Shown here one piece after another: positions 54,615-63,495 of a DNA stretch of 64,000 bases (position 1 is the stretch's first letter; every line of letters starts with the position of its first letter). The position numbers and the translations under genes were made by a program. The stretch is from Verrucomicrobiales bacterium. Lineage in GTDB: Bacteria > Verrucomicrobiota > Verrucomicrobiia > Verrucomicrobiales > DEV007. The stretch spans positions 1-64,000 of the forward strand of contig DUBC01000019.1 in NCBI GenBank assembly GCA_012960505.1, given 5' to 3'. The notes below the pieces were generated by a model. That model was not told where the DNA came from. It saw nothing but the letters and a program-made list of their open reading frames with translations, and did not search any database.

Positions 54615-55493
54615 ATGGCAAAAGAACTTAATTTCAAACAAGAACTCGTGGGTTGCTTTGGCTTCCCTGTGGCAGAAAATCCGACTCAGGCAATGATCGA
54701 GCCTGCTTTTAATGCATTAAAACTCGATTGGCGCTACTTAACTCTTGAAGTAAGTCCAGAAAATCTCAAGAGAGCCGTCAAAGGTGCACGAGCCTTTGGA
54801 TTCAAGGGGTTCAATTGCACAATCCCTCATAAAGTTGAGGTGATCCAATATCTTGATGGCCTTGGGGAATCTGCAGAATTGATGGGAGCAGTAAATTGCG
54901 TAGTCAATAAAAACGGGGAATTGATCGGTGAAAATACTGACGGAAAAGGCTTTGTATCATCGCTAAAACAAATCACCGATCCAAGTGAAAAATCATGTGT
55001 TATTTTTGGAGCTGGTGGAGCAGCAAGAGCAATTAGCGTAGAAATGGCTATTGCTGGGTGCTCTAAAATAACAATAATTAACAGATCAGTTAATCGCGGC
55101 GAACAACTCGTTCAATTACTCAACACGAAAATCAAAGATTCAATAAATGGTACATTCCATGCAGAATTCGTACACTGGGAAAATTGTTATCACATCCCAT
55201 CGGGCACTGAAGTCGTTATCAATGCAACTTCTATTGGTCTTTTCCCTGATATAAACGCTCGTCTGAACATTGATTCAGAAACCCTAACAGCAGAAATGGT
55301 AGTAGCAGACGTAATTCCAAACCCTCCAAAAACACAATTTGTAAAGGATGCCACCGAAAGGGGCTGTAAAGTTATCGATGGCCTTGGAATGTTAGTGGCT
55401 CAGGGAGTAATTGGGATTGAATACTGGACAGGACAAAGCCCCGACTCAGCAGTCATGCGAAAAGGACTTGAGGATGTATTTGGATCATCCTAA
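54615..55493 (+). CDS. aroE: shikimate dehydrogenase
   Basis: 292 residues. It reduces 3-dehydroshikimate to shikimate with NADPH in aromatic amino-acid synthesis. Catalytic Lys is K73 in CTIPHKVEV and Asp is D109 in ENTDGKGF; the nucleotide loop is GAGGAARA (132-139). The shikimate-binding S-x-S of most AroE proteins (GxPxxHSxSP) is replaced by GFPVAENPTQAM, a variant found in several PVC-group sequences; the Thr may take over one Ser role. Quinate/shikimate dehydrogenase is an alternative. Divergent from the ABC lipoprotein gene. Confidence 0.9.
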   Translation: MAKELNFKQELVGCFGFPVAENPTQAMIEPAFNALKLDWRYLTLEVSPENLKRAVKGARAFGFKGFNCTIPHKVEVIQYLDGLGESAELMGAVNCVVNKNGELIGENTDGKGFVSSLKQITDPSEKSCVIFGAGGAARAISVEMAIAGCSKITIINRSVNRGEQLVQLLNTKIKDSINGTFHAEFVHWENCYHIPSGTEVVINATSIGLFPDINARLNIDSETLTAEMVVADVIPNPPKTQFVKDATERGCKVIDGLGMLVAQGVIGIEYWTGQSPDSAVMRKGLEDVFGSS

Positions 55494-55516
55494 AAAATCA
55501 GTGCCAATCCTATTAT

Positions 55517-55684
55517 TTAAGATTCTTCATTTCCATCTTTAGAATCACCTTCATGACTACTTTGATGGAATTTCCTCTCCTTGGAAGCCACTGAATTATT
55601 ACGCTTACGACCCAAAATTCCATAAGCATACCAATAACCAAGCCCAAAGAAAAGCATCGCCGCAAGAGCAAGAATAATTCCCAT
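55517..55684 (-). CDS. small single-pass membrane protein
   Basis: About 55 residues from the ATG at 55684 (the frame is open to 55768, but the extra residues are Cys-rich and unlikely). One transmembrane helix, GIILALAAMLFFGLGYWYAYG, begins at residue 2 and is followed by a polar, charged tail ending DSKDGNEES. Function unknown. Small proteins of this kind with a Tyr/Trp-rich helix end are frequent in bacteria. It lies between aroE (convergent, 23 bases) and the SGNH hydrolase gene. Confidence 0.45.
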   Translation of the reverse strand: MGIILALAAMLFFGLGYWYAYGILGRKRNNSVASKERKFHQSSHEGDSKDGNEES

Positions 55685-55794
55685 CTGAAGAAATAGGTAT
55701 AACACGATAATAATAAGTTTAGTAGAAATGCGGAGATTGCAATAGTCGCTGCAATTTGTCAATACCACTAACCATTTGATTCATGTGCGGCTAT

Positions 55795-57033
55795 TTATTC
55801 TTGCTTAATAATATAAATTGGCTTGTCAAAGTCTGGATCCAAATCGTCAAACATCTGCAATCGGCTCATTGTAGGATAATTTTGCAACGGCTCCATCTTC
55901 CATGCTTTTTCAAATCCCAATCGATAACGTGATTTGGCTGTATACTTACGATTAAATACTCCGTAATGAGCAACTCGCAAAGTCTCATAAGGATAGTAAC
56001 CCCCCATCACTTCTTGCACCTCATACTCATATAAAACAAGGCAACTCCTGTAGGTAACTGCTTTGACCCTGGGAATGTCAGTTTTAATTTTGAGGCGGAG
56101 ATTAACATCAATTTCGCTCCAAACGATTGCCGATGGATCTACAGGTATGGCCTTCTTAACTTCAATATGCTTGACTCCAAAAGGTTCGTCGGGATCTAGA
56201 GCCCGGCGACCAACAGCATCATTCCTCGCATAAATTAAAAAATCAGATATTACATGTTGGGCCCATTCTATCGCTTCTGTCGGACCATAATGAATTCCAT
56301 CTGTTTCCGGATAAGGATCAACGAATTTCGTTACGTCTCGACTATCGAATACTCGACCAAAGGGGCTAACAGCATCATTCATTATGTCACTCATTTCATT
56401 CTGAAGCGCATAAGAAAACCGTTCAGGATGAGAAGAAGGTGGAGCAATCCAGTAACAGCGTCTACCTCCACTCACTGCCGCTTTTGCCATATCTCTACAC
56501 AATCCTTCGACCACAGCAATGTTATCAGATTTCTCTCGACGCTTGGAACGCAAACTCGAGTAAAGGTTAGTGCCTGTTTGAATTACAACGATATCGGGAT
56601 TCCAATCTTCAACCAAAGACTCTACCTTTGGAACTTCTTTAATAACTTTCTGACGCCTATTCACCGTCGGAGTTTTTTCCCAAAATCCAATATCAGATGC
56701 TACCGGTTCGTAACGACTTAACCAATAGTAAGGGGTAGCACCACCAGCAACGTATGTGTAAACCTCAAATCCTGCTTCCCTAAGCTTCACATCAAAAGCA
56801 TTACCAAAGGCACCCATGCTCATTGAATCCCCCAAATATAAAACACTTGTTCGCTTAGGAGGTTTTTTTTCTTTTTTGATCCGAGCTTTAAAGCTTTTTT
56901 TTAGCTTCGATAAAATTCCTTTCCCACTAGCATCTTGCGGCGCTATCAAAAAAAAGCCAACACAGAATACTGGGATAAAAAGCCATGCCCGGCTCAAGAA
57001 TTTTATAATCAAAGGACCCATCAATTTAACCAT
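55795..57033 (-). CDS. membrane-anchored SGNH/GDSL-family hydrolase
   Basis: 412 residues. An uncleaved or signal helix is at about 9-30 (IKFLSRAWLFIPVFCVGFFL), followed by a basic Lys-rich stretch (36-60). The SGNH hydrolase core contains Block I YLGDSMSMG with nucleophile S70, the oxyanion Gly in AGGATPYYW, Block III IQTGTNLY with Asn, and Block V TDGIHYGP with Asp and His (about 245-250), so the catalytic set is complete. The C-terminal 130 residues are an additional beta domain. DUF459/AlgX-like acyltransferases or deacetylases acting on cell-wall or exopolysaccharide are possible roles. Transcribed in the same direction as the def operon end (68 bases downstream of it). Confidence 0.75.
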   Translation of the reverse strand: MVKLMGPLIIKFLSRAWLFIPVFCVGFFLIAPQDASGKGILSKLKKSFKARIKKEKKPPKRTSVLYLGDSMSMGAFGNAFDVKLREAGFEVYTYVAGGATPYYWLSRYEPVASDIGFWEKTPTVNRRQKVIKEVPKVESLVEDWNPDIVVIQTGTNLYSSLRSKRREKSDNIAVVEGLCRDMAKAAVSGGRRCYWIAPPSSHPERFSYALQNEMSDIMNDAVSPFGRVFDSRDVTKFVDPYPETDGIHYGPTEAIEWAQHVISDFLIYARNDAVGRRALDPDEPFGVKHIEVKKAIPVDPSAIVWSEIDVNLRLKIKTDIPRVKAVTYRSCLVLYEYEVQEVMGGYYPYETLRVAHYGVFNRKYTAKSRYRLGFEKAWKMEPLQNYPTMSRLQMFDDLDPDFDKPIYIIKQE

Positions 57034-57100
57034 TACGAAATTGGATGACTATTCACCTAATAATTACTCAACCATCAAAATTTTATAAAACAAATATCTT

Positions 57101-57658
57101 TCATCGCATCCCATAATCACGCTGCATTTTTTTTACTTTCCCTCGCAAGGTAATTTTGATCGCAGCTGACATACGATCAATGAACAAAACACCATTTAAA
57201 TGATCCGTTTCATGTTGAATAGCTCGTGAAAGTAAACCGTCCGTCTCAATTGTGACTGTATTCCCATTTATTAGTTGAACTTTAGCTTTCACTTCATAGG
57301 GCCTAGTAACTTCACCACGTATTTCAGGAAAACTCAGACACCCTTCATCCATCACATCTTTCTCACCATCAAATTCAAGCTCCGGATTCACAAAGATCAG
57401 AGGCATCATATCAAGAAGATCAACATCCTTACCATCGACTCTTAAATAACTAATGCATTCTGGATCATGAGAAACATCCACTACTGCCAATTGCATTGGA
57501 ACGCCTATCTGAGGAGCAGCCAAGCCAATCCCCTCAGCAGACACCATTGTTTCAAGCATGTCATCCACCAAAGAATTAATATCCTCAGAGAAATTCTTAA
57601 CTAAATCACATTTTTTGCGTAATACAGGATCACCATATATAACAATTTCACGAATCAC
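57101..57658 (-). CDS. def: peptide deformylase
   Basis: 185 residues. It removes the formyl group from nascent proteins. All three motifs are intact: GIGLAAPQ (43-50), EGCLS (105-109, metal ligand C107) and QHETDH (148-153, ligands H149 and H153, catalytic E150). Its start overlaps the stop of the ExbD-like gene by four bases (57655-57658), so it is translated from the tonB-exbB-exbD message. The C-terminus is short and basic. Housekeeping function; its place behind an energy-transduction operon is unusual compared with the common def-fmt pairing. Confidence 0.95.
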   Translation of the reverse strand: MIREIVIYGDPVLRKKCDLVKNFSEDINSLVDDMLETMVSAEGIGLAAPQIGVPMQLAVVDVSHDPECISYLRVDGKDVDLLDMMPLIFVNPELEFDGEKDVMDEGCLSFPEIRGEVTRPYEVKAKVQLINGNTVTIETDGLLSRAIQHETDHLNGVLFIDRMSAAIKITLRGKVKKMQRDYGMR

Positions 57659-58092
57659 GGTTGTACAGAATTCTCCTGTTTATCAATTAGAATGCGCGCA
57701 GGAACATCCTTAATCGGATATCCAGCTCGAGTCAAAGCGTCCCATGCCGCCACAAGACTTTTAAGCGGAGCCCTCTCATCAGCTTTGAGTTCCAGTCTAA
57801 GGTCAGGACGTTCTTTCTTTAGACGTTTGAGCCTCGTTGCCAATTGATTTTGAGGAACGTCTTCTGAACCAAGAATCAATTTCGAATCCGCAGTAAGAGC
57901 CAACTCAATCCTTGATTCAGTTTCAACCTTTTTGGCCAAAGAGCTTGCTTTAGGAAGAGTAATACTAACATAAGCCTTATCTTCTTTGGGAGCAGAAGTG
58001 AGTATGAAATAAATTAATAGAATCGCTAAGATATCAATCAGAGAAACTATGGGGACCAAAGGCCTAGTAGAACGCTTACTAACAAAATTCAT
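57655..58092 (-). CDS. exbD: ExbD/TolR-family biopolymer transport protein
   Basis: 145 residues. One N-terminal membrane helix (VPIVSLIDILAILLIYFIL, about 13-31) carries the proton-pathway Asp of the family (D19 in SLIDIL). A periplasmic domain follows (35-145) with PKASSLAKKVE and LRLELKADERAPLKSLV. It works with the ExbB-like channel to use the proton gradient for TonB. It is 20 bases downstream of exbB and overlaps def. Confidence 0.88.
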   Translation of the reverse strand: MNFVSKRSTRPLVPIVSLIDILAILLIYFILTSAPKEDKAYVSITLPKASSLAKKVETESRIELALTADSKLILGSEDVPQNQLATRLKRLKKERPDLRLELKADERAPLKSLVAAWDALTRAGYPIKDVPARILIDKQENSVQP

Positions 58093-58112
58093 TAGCTTTA
58101 ATTATTTACCCC

Positions 58113-58829
58113 TTATTTTTCCTTCCCCCCTACTAACCCTTTGAGTTTAGAATAAAGTATTTCGGATGGGTTTTTATAGAAAGCTGAAATTAGATTGTCG
58201 GTGAGCACTTCCATCCGAACACCCATCCTTTCTAATTTCTTAGTAAAATAACTATGTGCTATCACTGTAGGAACAGCAACAGCAAGGCCTGCTATTGTCG
58301 TATTTAAAGCTTCTGCAATGCCACTAGAAACTTGCACGCGAGAGCTTCCATCCCCCTCAGTATCAACATTACTAAAAACTCCAACGAGACCCGAAACAGT
58401 TCCCAAGAGACCAAGTAAAGGAGCAATTGTAATCACTACCTCTAGAAGAGCAATTCCTCTTTCCAAAACTACAATCTCCTCTCTTGCTCCTGCTTCGGCT
58501 GTTGAAGATGATTCTATACGGCTTGAAGGGGCGCCTTCAATGACACCTAAGCCAATGCGAGAAAGAGCTGATGGATTCGATCTCAAACAATTGACAAGAT
58601 TAATAACATTATCTGTATCAATATACTCCTGAGTTCCACGCATTGCTTCCTGAACTTTTTTAGGCACTACTCGCTGTTCTCTCAAGGAAACCAACTTCAT
58701 GAGTATGACGGTCACTGATAAAAAAGAAAGCACCAGAAGGCAAAACATAAAGACGCCTCCATCCATGAGAAACTTGTATACAGAATTCAATGAATTAGGT
58801 AATTCAGATATAAAACCGGCGTAATACAT
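58113..58829 (-). CDS. exbB: ExbB/TolQ/MotA-family proton channel protein
   Basis: 238 residues with three membrane helices: about 22-43 (GVFMFCLLVLSFLSVTVILM), about 133-160 (IALLEVVITIAPLLGLLGTV) and about 175-200 (IAEALNTTIAGLAVAVPTVIA). APLLGLLGTVSGLVGVF and EALNTTIAGLAVAVPT are the MotA/TolQ/ExbB signatures lining the proton path. It sits between tonB (eight bases) and exbD (20 bases) in one operon, so an ExbB role for TonB is more likely than TolQ. Confidence 0.9.
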   Translation of the reverse strand: MYYAGFISELPNSLNSVYKFLMDGGVFMFCLLVLSFLSVTVILMKLVSLREQRVVPKKVQEAMRGTQEYIDTDNVINLVNCLRSNPSALSRIGLGVIEGAPSSRIESSSTAEAGAREEIVVLERGIALLEVVITIAPLLGLLGTVSGLVGVFSNVDTEGDGSSRVQVSSGIAEALNTTIAGLAVAVPTVIAHSYFTKKLERMGVRMEVLTDNLISAFYKNPSEILYSKLKGLVGGKEK

Positions 58830-58837
58830 GTATTCAG

Positions 58838-60352
58838 TTAGTATATAATAATCTCATACTCAAATTCCATCCTTCCGTCCTGAGTCAATTCAATGAGATC
58901 TTTTGGCACAGGAGGGATATCTGCCCGAAGTATACCGCTAATCGAGAAATCGACCATAACTGGATCAGCATCGTTACGAAGAAGTCTAATATCAACTATA
59001 TCGCCTTTCTCATTAACCCAAAACCTAACCTTTAAAGAACCAAATTTAACAAAATCAGCATGGGCAGAACGCGCACGATGCCAACTCTTTTGGACCGCCA
59101 AATCAACCTTCTTCTTGTAATGACCCAGCACCGTTTCTTCCACATCCAAAGCCGCCTGACCAAGATTACTTAATTTACCGATGCTCTTCTTTTTAGGTGA
59201 ATGGACCTGAAAGGCTTTCTTCTGTTTCTCATGAACAGGAACTCTTTCATTTAATTGGTTCGAAGAATTTAATTCTTCAGGCACTAAAGATTCTTGACCG
59301 TCTCCAGCGATAACTTCAGATTCTTTATTTTTTTGAAATTCAGTTGGATCAGAATTATTAACACTATTTTTTTTGTTAAGTTCCGATTCAATGAGATCTT
59401 TCTCTTCGAATTCCGGTTTCTTAATCAAAGTTTCAGAAAACAATTCAGCCGAGTCGTTCTGTTCTTTTTCTTTTACCTCAGATCTTTCATTTCTACTTTC
59501 ATCATTCTTTTTCTCAGAGTTATAATTTATACTAATTTTTTTCTTTGGTGCCCATTGCGGAAGGATCGGTAGGAAATTTTCATCCTCTTTTTCTCCATCC
59601 ACATAATCCTTTTTGGCAAGATCTCCAAATGGAAAATCCCTCCCATCAATATTTGGAACAGCATCTTCCCCCTCATCTGAAGGTTGAGAATCACTTGTCG
59701 CCAAAGTATTGCGATCTGATTCCAAATCCGTATTAGAGAGGGCAATAGTCGAAGGACTATTGGATTCAGTTCTTATATATATATTTTCCTTTTCAAGATC
59801 ATCTGGATCGTCACGAATAAACATTTCCGGCAACAAAACTATTAATTCTTCTTCCTCCTCGCCTCTGACATCTATTTGCAATTCTACCGAACCCTCCATA
59901 TCTGGCTGAGTAGAGGCTACTACAAAATGATATAAAGTTCCCGGCTCGGCAGAGAACACCAATGATTTACTCTCCACCTCTTTACTCGATGCAACTTTGA
60001 CTAAAGTTTCGATCATAGATCCCCTGTAAACTCCCACCACATCTTCAAAATCAATTGAATCCACATTTAATTCAACCTCACATTCTTCTTGCGCATTCCA
60101 TTTCCACCAAACTGATCCGCCAATAGACGCCCCATCATGAACTGGCTCACCAATTTCACGAGACGCATACGTGAAATCAGAAAAAGAAGATAGGTTATTA
60201 CCATAACCTAAATCCAATGCATTTTTAAAATCATCATTGCTCGGCGGGAGAGAACGTTTATAGGCAAGCATCGTTGTAATTCCAAAAGCAAAAAGCAAAT
60301 GCAAAACAACAGATCCAAAGACTGCTAATCTTATTTGTTGCCTAATTATCAT
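58838..60352 (-). CDS. tonB: TonB-type energy transducer with periplasmic PPC-like beta domain
   Basis: 504 residues, about twice the usual TonB length. N-terminal membrane anchor at about 10-30 (AVFGSVVLHLLFAFGITTML). Residues about 36-170 form a domain with NDDFKNALDL, REIGEPVHDGASIGGSVWWKWNA and VGVYRGSMIETL, the pattern of bacterial pre-peptidase C-terminal (PPC-like) modules found in secreted PVC-group proteins. A long charged linker (175-400) rich in Glu, Lys, Asn and Ser follows instead of the usual Pro-rich one. The TonB C-terminal domain (about 410-504) has VDLAVQKSWHRAR, LKVRFWVNEKGDIVDIRLL and closing RMEFEYEIIIY. It should transmit energy to outer-membrane receptors; no receptor is in the window. 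Confidence 0.8.
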   Translation of the reverse strand: MIIRQQIRLAVFGSVVLHLLFAFGITTMLAYKRSLPPSNDDFKNALDLGYGNNLSSFSDFTYASREIGEPVHDGASIGGSVWWKWNAQEECEVELNVDSIDFEDVVGVYRGSMIETLVKVASSKEVESKSLVFSAEPGTLYHFVVASTQPDMEGSVELQIDVRGEEEEELIVLLPEMFIRDDPDDLEKENIYIRTESNSPSTIALSNTDLESDRNTLATSDSQPSDEGEDAVPNIDGRDFPFGDLAKKDYVDGEKEDENFLPILPQWAPKKKISINYNSEKKNDESRNERSEVKEKEQNDSAELFSETLIKKPEFEEKDLIESELNKKNSVNNSDPTEFQKNKESEVIAGDGQESLVPEELNSSNQLNERVPVHEKQKKAFQVHSPKKKSIGKLSNLGQAALDVEETVLGHYKKKVDLAVQKSWHRARSAHADFVKFGSLKVRFWVNEKGDIVDIRLLRNDADPVMVDFSISGILRADIPPVPKDLIELTQDGRMEFEYEIIIY

Positions 60353-60467
60353 CAGAACCTCGTTAGATAAATACTCCCCATATGAGCAGAAATCATCATT
60401 CTCTTATGGATCCACATTGCCACCTTTCATGAAACATATCAACGAAGTAAAATCCGAAGCGCACTGA

Positions 60468-61091
60468 CTATTTGACGAAGTAGCTCAAATGCTCAAGCTC
60501 TAAAGCTAAATCAACAGAATTTACAATAACATTATCGGGAGTCTTCAATACGGTCGGAGAAAAATTGAGGAATGCTTGGACTCCTACCTGAACAAGATTG
60601 TTTGCCACTTCTTGAGCCGTTTCTGGAGGAACGGCCAAGATGGCAATCTTAACGTTATTCTCATTAACGTATTGAGCCATTAAGGAAGCATCCATTACAG
60701 GCACATTTGCCTTCACTAACTTGGCACGATTTGGATCAGCTTCAAAAGCAGCAGAAATCTCAAATCCCTCTTTAATAAAACCGCTATATCTTAGAAGCGC
60801 TGCACCCAAATTACCAACTCCCACTAAAATAACAGGTAATAGACTATTTGTTCCTAAGACATCTGTAATAACTTCAATCAATGCTTCAACATTATAGCCA
60901 AGTCCCCGAGTTCCAAATTGCCCGAAATACGCCAAGTCTTTCCTTAACTGAGTTGATTTCACACCAGCAGCTTTTGACAGAGTATTAGAAGAAACAGTTT
61001 CAAGACCATTCTCTCTGAGCCTTTCGAGGCAACGCTGGTAAATCGATAATCTATAAATCGATTTCCTTGGTATATCAGTTTGTGTAGACAC
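60468..61091 (-). CDS. rex: redox-sensing transcriptional repressor Rex
   Basis: 207 residues, normal length, GTG start. The winged-helix DNA-binding domain (about 7-80) shows RLSIYQRCLERL and KSTQLRKDLAYFGQFGTRGLGY, the Rex signature. The NADH-binding Rossmann domain follows with VGVGNLGAALL (about 91-101), AAFEADPNRAK and LAVPPETAQEVA, and the C-terminal swapped helix is complete. Rex senses NADH/NAD+ and represses fermentation or respiration genes when NADH is low. No canonical TTGTGAA-type operator was seen in its own upstream region. Same strand as the tonB operon, 116 bases upstream of it. Confidence 0.92.
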   Translation of the reverse strand: MSTQTDIPRKSIYRLSIYQRCLERLRENGLETVSSNTLSKAAGVKSTQLRKDLAYFGQFGTRGLGYNVEALIEVITDVLGTNSLLPVILVGVGNLGAALLRYSGFIKEGFEISAAFEADPNRAKLVKANVPVMDASLMAQYVNENNVKIAILAVPPETAQEVANNLVQVGVQAFLNFSPTVLKTPDNVIVNSVDLALELEHLSYFVK

Positions 61092-61127
61092 CTACCTAAT
61101 AATGTGATTTTTCTCAATTAAATCTTA

Positions 61128-61146
61128 TTGCGATGATTCAACGCAA
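61128..61146. promoter_or_regulatory. imperfect dyad upstream of rex
   Basis: TTGCG and CGCAA arms separated by nine bases. It lies 37 bases upstream of the rex start and has the outer spacing of a Rex box but not its sequence (TTGTGAA). A second inverted repeat, TAATTAGAT at 61151-61159 and its complement at 61201-61209, lies just beyond. Confidence 0.2.
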
Positions 61147-61229
61147 GCCCTAATTAGATATGCGCCCCAACCATCATTCCGCCAACTCACACACGGAACG
61201 ATCTAATTAAGTTATTACAGTTTCCTATT

Positions 61230-62630
61230 CTAAGAATAGGATCCCTCAACGCGCTTAGCCACGTCTCTATAATCATAGTCCGCATTGTAAATCTCTTTGA
61301 AACTTTCAAGAGATTTATCCTTGTCACCTAACTTGTCATATACCAATCCAAGATTAAATAAAATCTCCTTCTTTGTATTATCCATAGCAAAGAGCTCTCC
61401 ATTAGCATCGTTCAGAGAACTGACAGCCAAGTCATACATTTTCATTTCATCGTAGCACCGTCCTAGCATGAGCATAGAACGAATACGGATGTGCGGATTG
61501 TTTTTTGCTTTTTGAAGGTGAGGGATCGCTTCTCTATACTGCCCCGCTGTAAATAAATGCGAACCAAGATCAAAACGAAGCTGAGGATCTGTCGGATTAC
61601 GTTCAACGCGAATCTCAGCTTCTTTTATTTGCTGTTCAATCGAAGCATTTCGCAACTCATCCAGTTGTGCCTTCTTATCTTCAACGCCATCTCCTCCTCC
61701 TTCAATATCCGATTCCAAATTCTTAATCTTTTGAGTCCTTAAATTATCTTTAGCATCTTCAGCTTTACGCTGAAGCGTTTCATCAGATTCGCTCAATGAA
61801 AAAGCATATTCATAATAAGATGCCGAATTCTCCCAATCTTCCAACCTCTCATACAGATCCGCTATCTTCTTAACAACATTAAGATTCTGTGGATCTTCTG
61901 AATATTGGGCTCCGAGATCTGCAAGCTGAGCTGCCATCTGTTCCTTCGTTGCACCGATCCTTGCAGCGCTCTCAAGACTCTGAGCTTCATCCTGGTCCTT
62001 GAGGAGATCCTTAAAGGAACGGTCAGCAAGACCCCAGCCACCTTTAGCCATCGTTGCCTGCGCAGACGCATCTTTACCTTTTTTGCGAGCCTCCCCATCA
62101 GTAGGATCTGACTGAACTATCTGGTCATAAATCTTTGCAGCTTCTGTCCCATCTCCTTGGGCCAAGTAATGATCACCAAGCTTATGAAGGTTTTTATAAT
62201 TACTTGAATGACCTTCACGAATAGTTTCTAATCCGAAAGTGGCAACTTCAGGAATTCCTACAGCCATGAAGGCTTCGTAAAAGAGGGTATTTGCTTCAAC
62301 ATTATATGGATCGTTATCTAATTTTTTTTCTATTTCTTCAATAGCTCCGAGAGGATCCTTTTTAATTTTATTCTTAACCTTCAACATTCCTCCCGACAGA
62401 AGACTCTTGCCTTTCTTGCCAGAAGTACGCCACCTCGCACCTTGAGCCGCTCTTAATATTTCCCGCCCCTTTAAGAAAGAAGGTTCTTCTTTTAATATAT
62501 TATGAAGAATGCTCAAAGCATAATCATAATTCGACAACTCAATAGCACTTTGTGCTTTAAGAAAAAGTGTAACTTGTTTGGGATCGAGCTGCTCTTCTGT
62601 AATGAGCTCCTTAGGTGCATCCATATTCAA
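61230..62630 (-). CDS. TPR-repeat protein
   Basis: 466 residues made almost wholly of tetratricopeptide-like repeats: QSAIELSNYDYALSILHNIL (about 29-48), YNVEANTLFYEAFMAVG, KLGDHYLAQGDGTEAAKIYDQI, YERLEDWENSASYYEYAFSL, LGSHLFTAGQYREAIPHLQKA and GLVYDKLGDKDKSLESFKEIY. There is no signal peptide or membrane helix, so it is probably a cytoplasmic scaffold. The middle (about 300-340) is charged and coiled-coil-like. Partners unknown. Upstream of rex on the same strand, 138 bases apart. Confidence 0.75.
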   Translation of the reverse strand: MNMDAPKELITEEQLDPKQVTLFLKAQSAIELSNYDYALSILHNILKEEPSFLKGREILRAAQGARWRTSGKKGKSLLSGGMLKVKNKIKKDPLGAIEEIEKKLDNDPYNVEANTLFYEAFMAVGIPEVATFGLETIREGHSSNYKNLHKLGDHYLAQGDGTEAAKIYDQIVQSDPTDGEARKKGKDASAQATMAKGGWGLADRSFKDLLKDQDEAQSLESAARIGATKEQMAAQLADLGAQYSEDPQNLNVVKKIADLYERLEDWENSASYYEYAFSLSESDETLQRKAEDAKDNLRTQKIKNLESDIEGGGDGVEDKKAQLDELRNASIEQQIKEAEIRVERNPTDPQLRFDLGSHLFTAGQYREAIPHLQKAKNNPHIRIRSMLMLGRCYDEMKMYDLAVSSLNDANGELFAMDNTKKEILFNLGLVYDKLGDKDKSLESFKEIYNADYDYRDVAKRVEGSYS

Positions 62631-62955
62631 TTCTGGGGGTTTGTTTTTGGAGTATACGGAAAATGAAAAAAATAATAGTTTGGGGCAGAATTTAGCCTCT
62701 TACTGGTAGATCATGCAAGGCATCTAATATCATTTTTACTCCTTTCTTAAATTTATCAATTTCGACTACCAAAATGAACATTTAAGTATACCGAATTGCC
62801 TTAAAATTATTAGCATCTGATATAATTCCTCAAAATTATAAAAAATATACTATTATTATAGATGTTTAATGTTTCCCATTTAACAAATATTAAATGACTT
62901 GAAGTAAGTTAATAATGCTGGTTGCGTGAAATTTTGACTGTGGTTCAATGTCTAA
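62631..62955. other. 325-base AT-rich intergenic region between divergent genes
   Basis: It separates the TPR gene and the secreted-protein gene, which point away from each other, so it should contain both promoters. The middle (62820-62880) is very AT-rich (for example ATAAAAAATATACTATTATT). No gene, repeat or RNA element was recognised. Confidence 0.6.
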
Positions 62956-63459
62956 ATGATTAAGAGATTTAAACTATTCCTTCTTTTTCTTCTTTTGTTG
63001 TTTTCGATTGCAGCAAAACGTAAAGATTCTGGAAAGATCGGTTTTTATCTTGAATCCGCAGAATCTGAGTCTCAAAAAGACACCGTTAAGATTAATATCA
63101 ATTCCAAAGTGCATCAGGTACTGATTAAGCCCATTTTTAATCAAAAAGATGTAGAAGGATTTTACCCATTCCTCACAGAGAAGGGCGAAAGTTTTGGAAT
63201 CTCCTTTAAACTAAAAAAGAAAGCAGCTACAGAATTACAAACTCTTTCAACTGTTGCCACGAATCGGAAACTTTTTACCGTGTTTGGAAATGATCCCATT
63301 GATTTTGTTGTAATTGATGGCCCCATATCTCATGGATATCTTACTTGCTGGAAAGGGTTTAATGAAAAGCACATAGAAAGATTTAAAGATGCAGGACTGC
63401 GATTGATTGCGCCAAAAAAAGAAGGCCCAACTATAAATCCACCACCTGCCATCGATTAA
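62956..63459 (+). CDS. hypothetical secreted protein
   Basis: 167 residues with a strong signal peptide (FLLFLLLLFSIAAKRKD, about residues 8-22). The mature protein is a mix of beta strands and one helix: IGFYLESAESESQKDT, VLIKPIFNQKDVEGFYPF, FVVIDGPISHGYLTCW, ending in a Pro-rich tail. It resembles the exported proteins with an FYLE-x-E start seen in Verrucomicrobiota, but no family with known function could be assigned. It is followed by an M23 peptidase gene after 36 bases on the same strand, so the two may be co-transcribed. Confidence 0.6.
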   Translation: MIKRFKLFLLFLLLLFSIAAKRKDSGKIGFYLESAESESQKDTVKININSKVHQVLIKPIFNQKDVEGFYPFLTEKGESFGISFKLKKKAATELQTLSTVATNRKLFTVFGNDPIDFVVIDGPISHGYLTCWKGFNEKHIERFKDAGLRLIAPKKEGPTINPPPAID

Positions 63460-63495
63460 TCCTAATTGCTTTCAAATTAATTAAGTAAGCAATTC

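Noticed and set aside
61128-61209. Inverted repeats upstream of rex as a canonical Rex operator
   Set aside because: The TTGTGAA/TTCACAA core is not present; kept only as a weak dyad.
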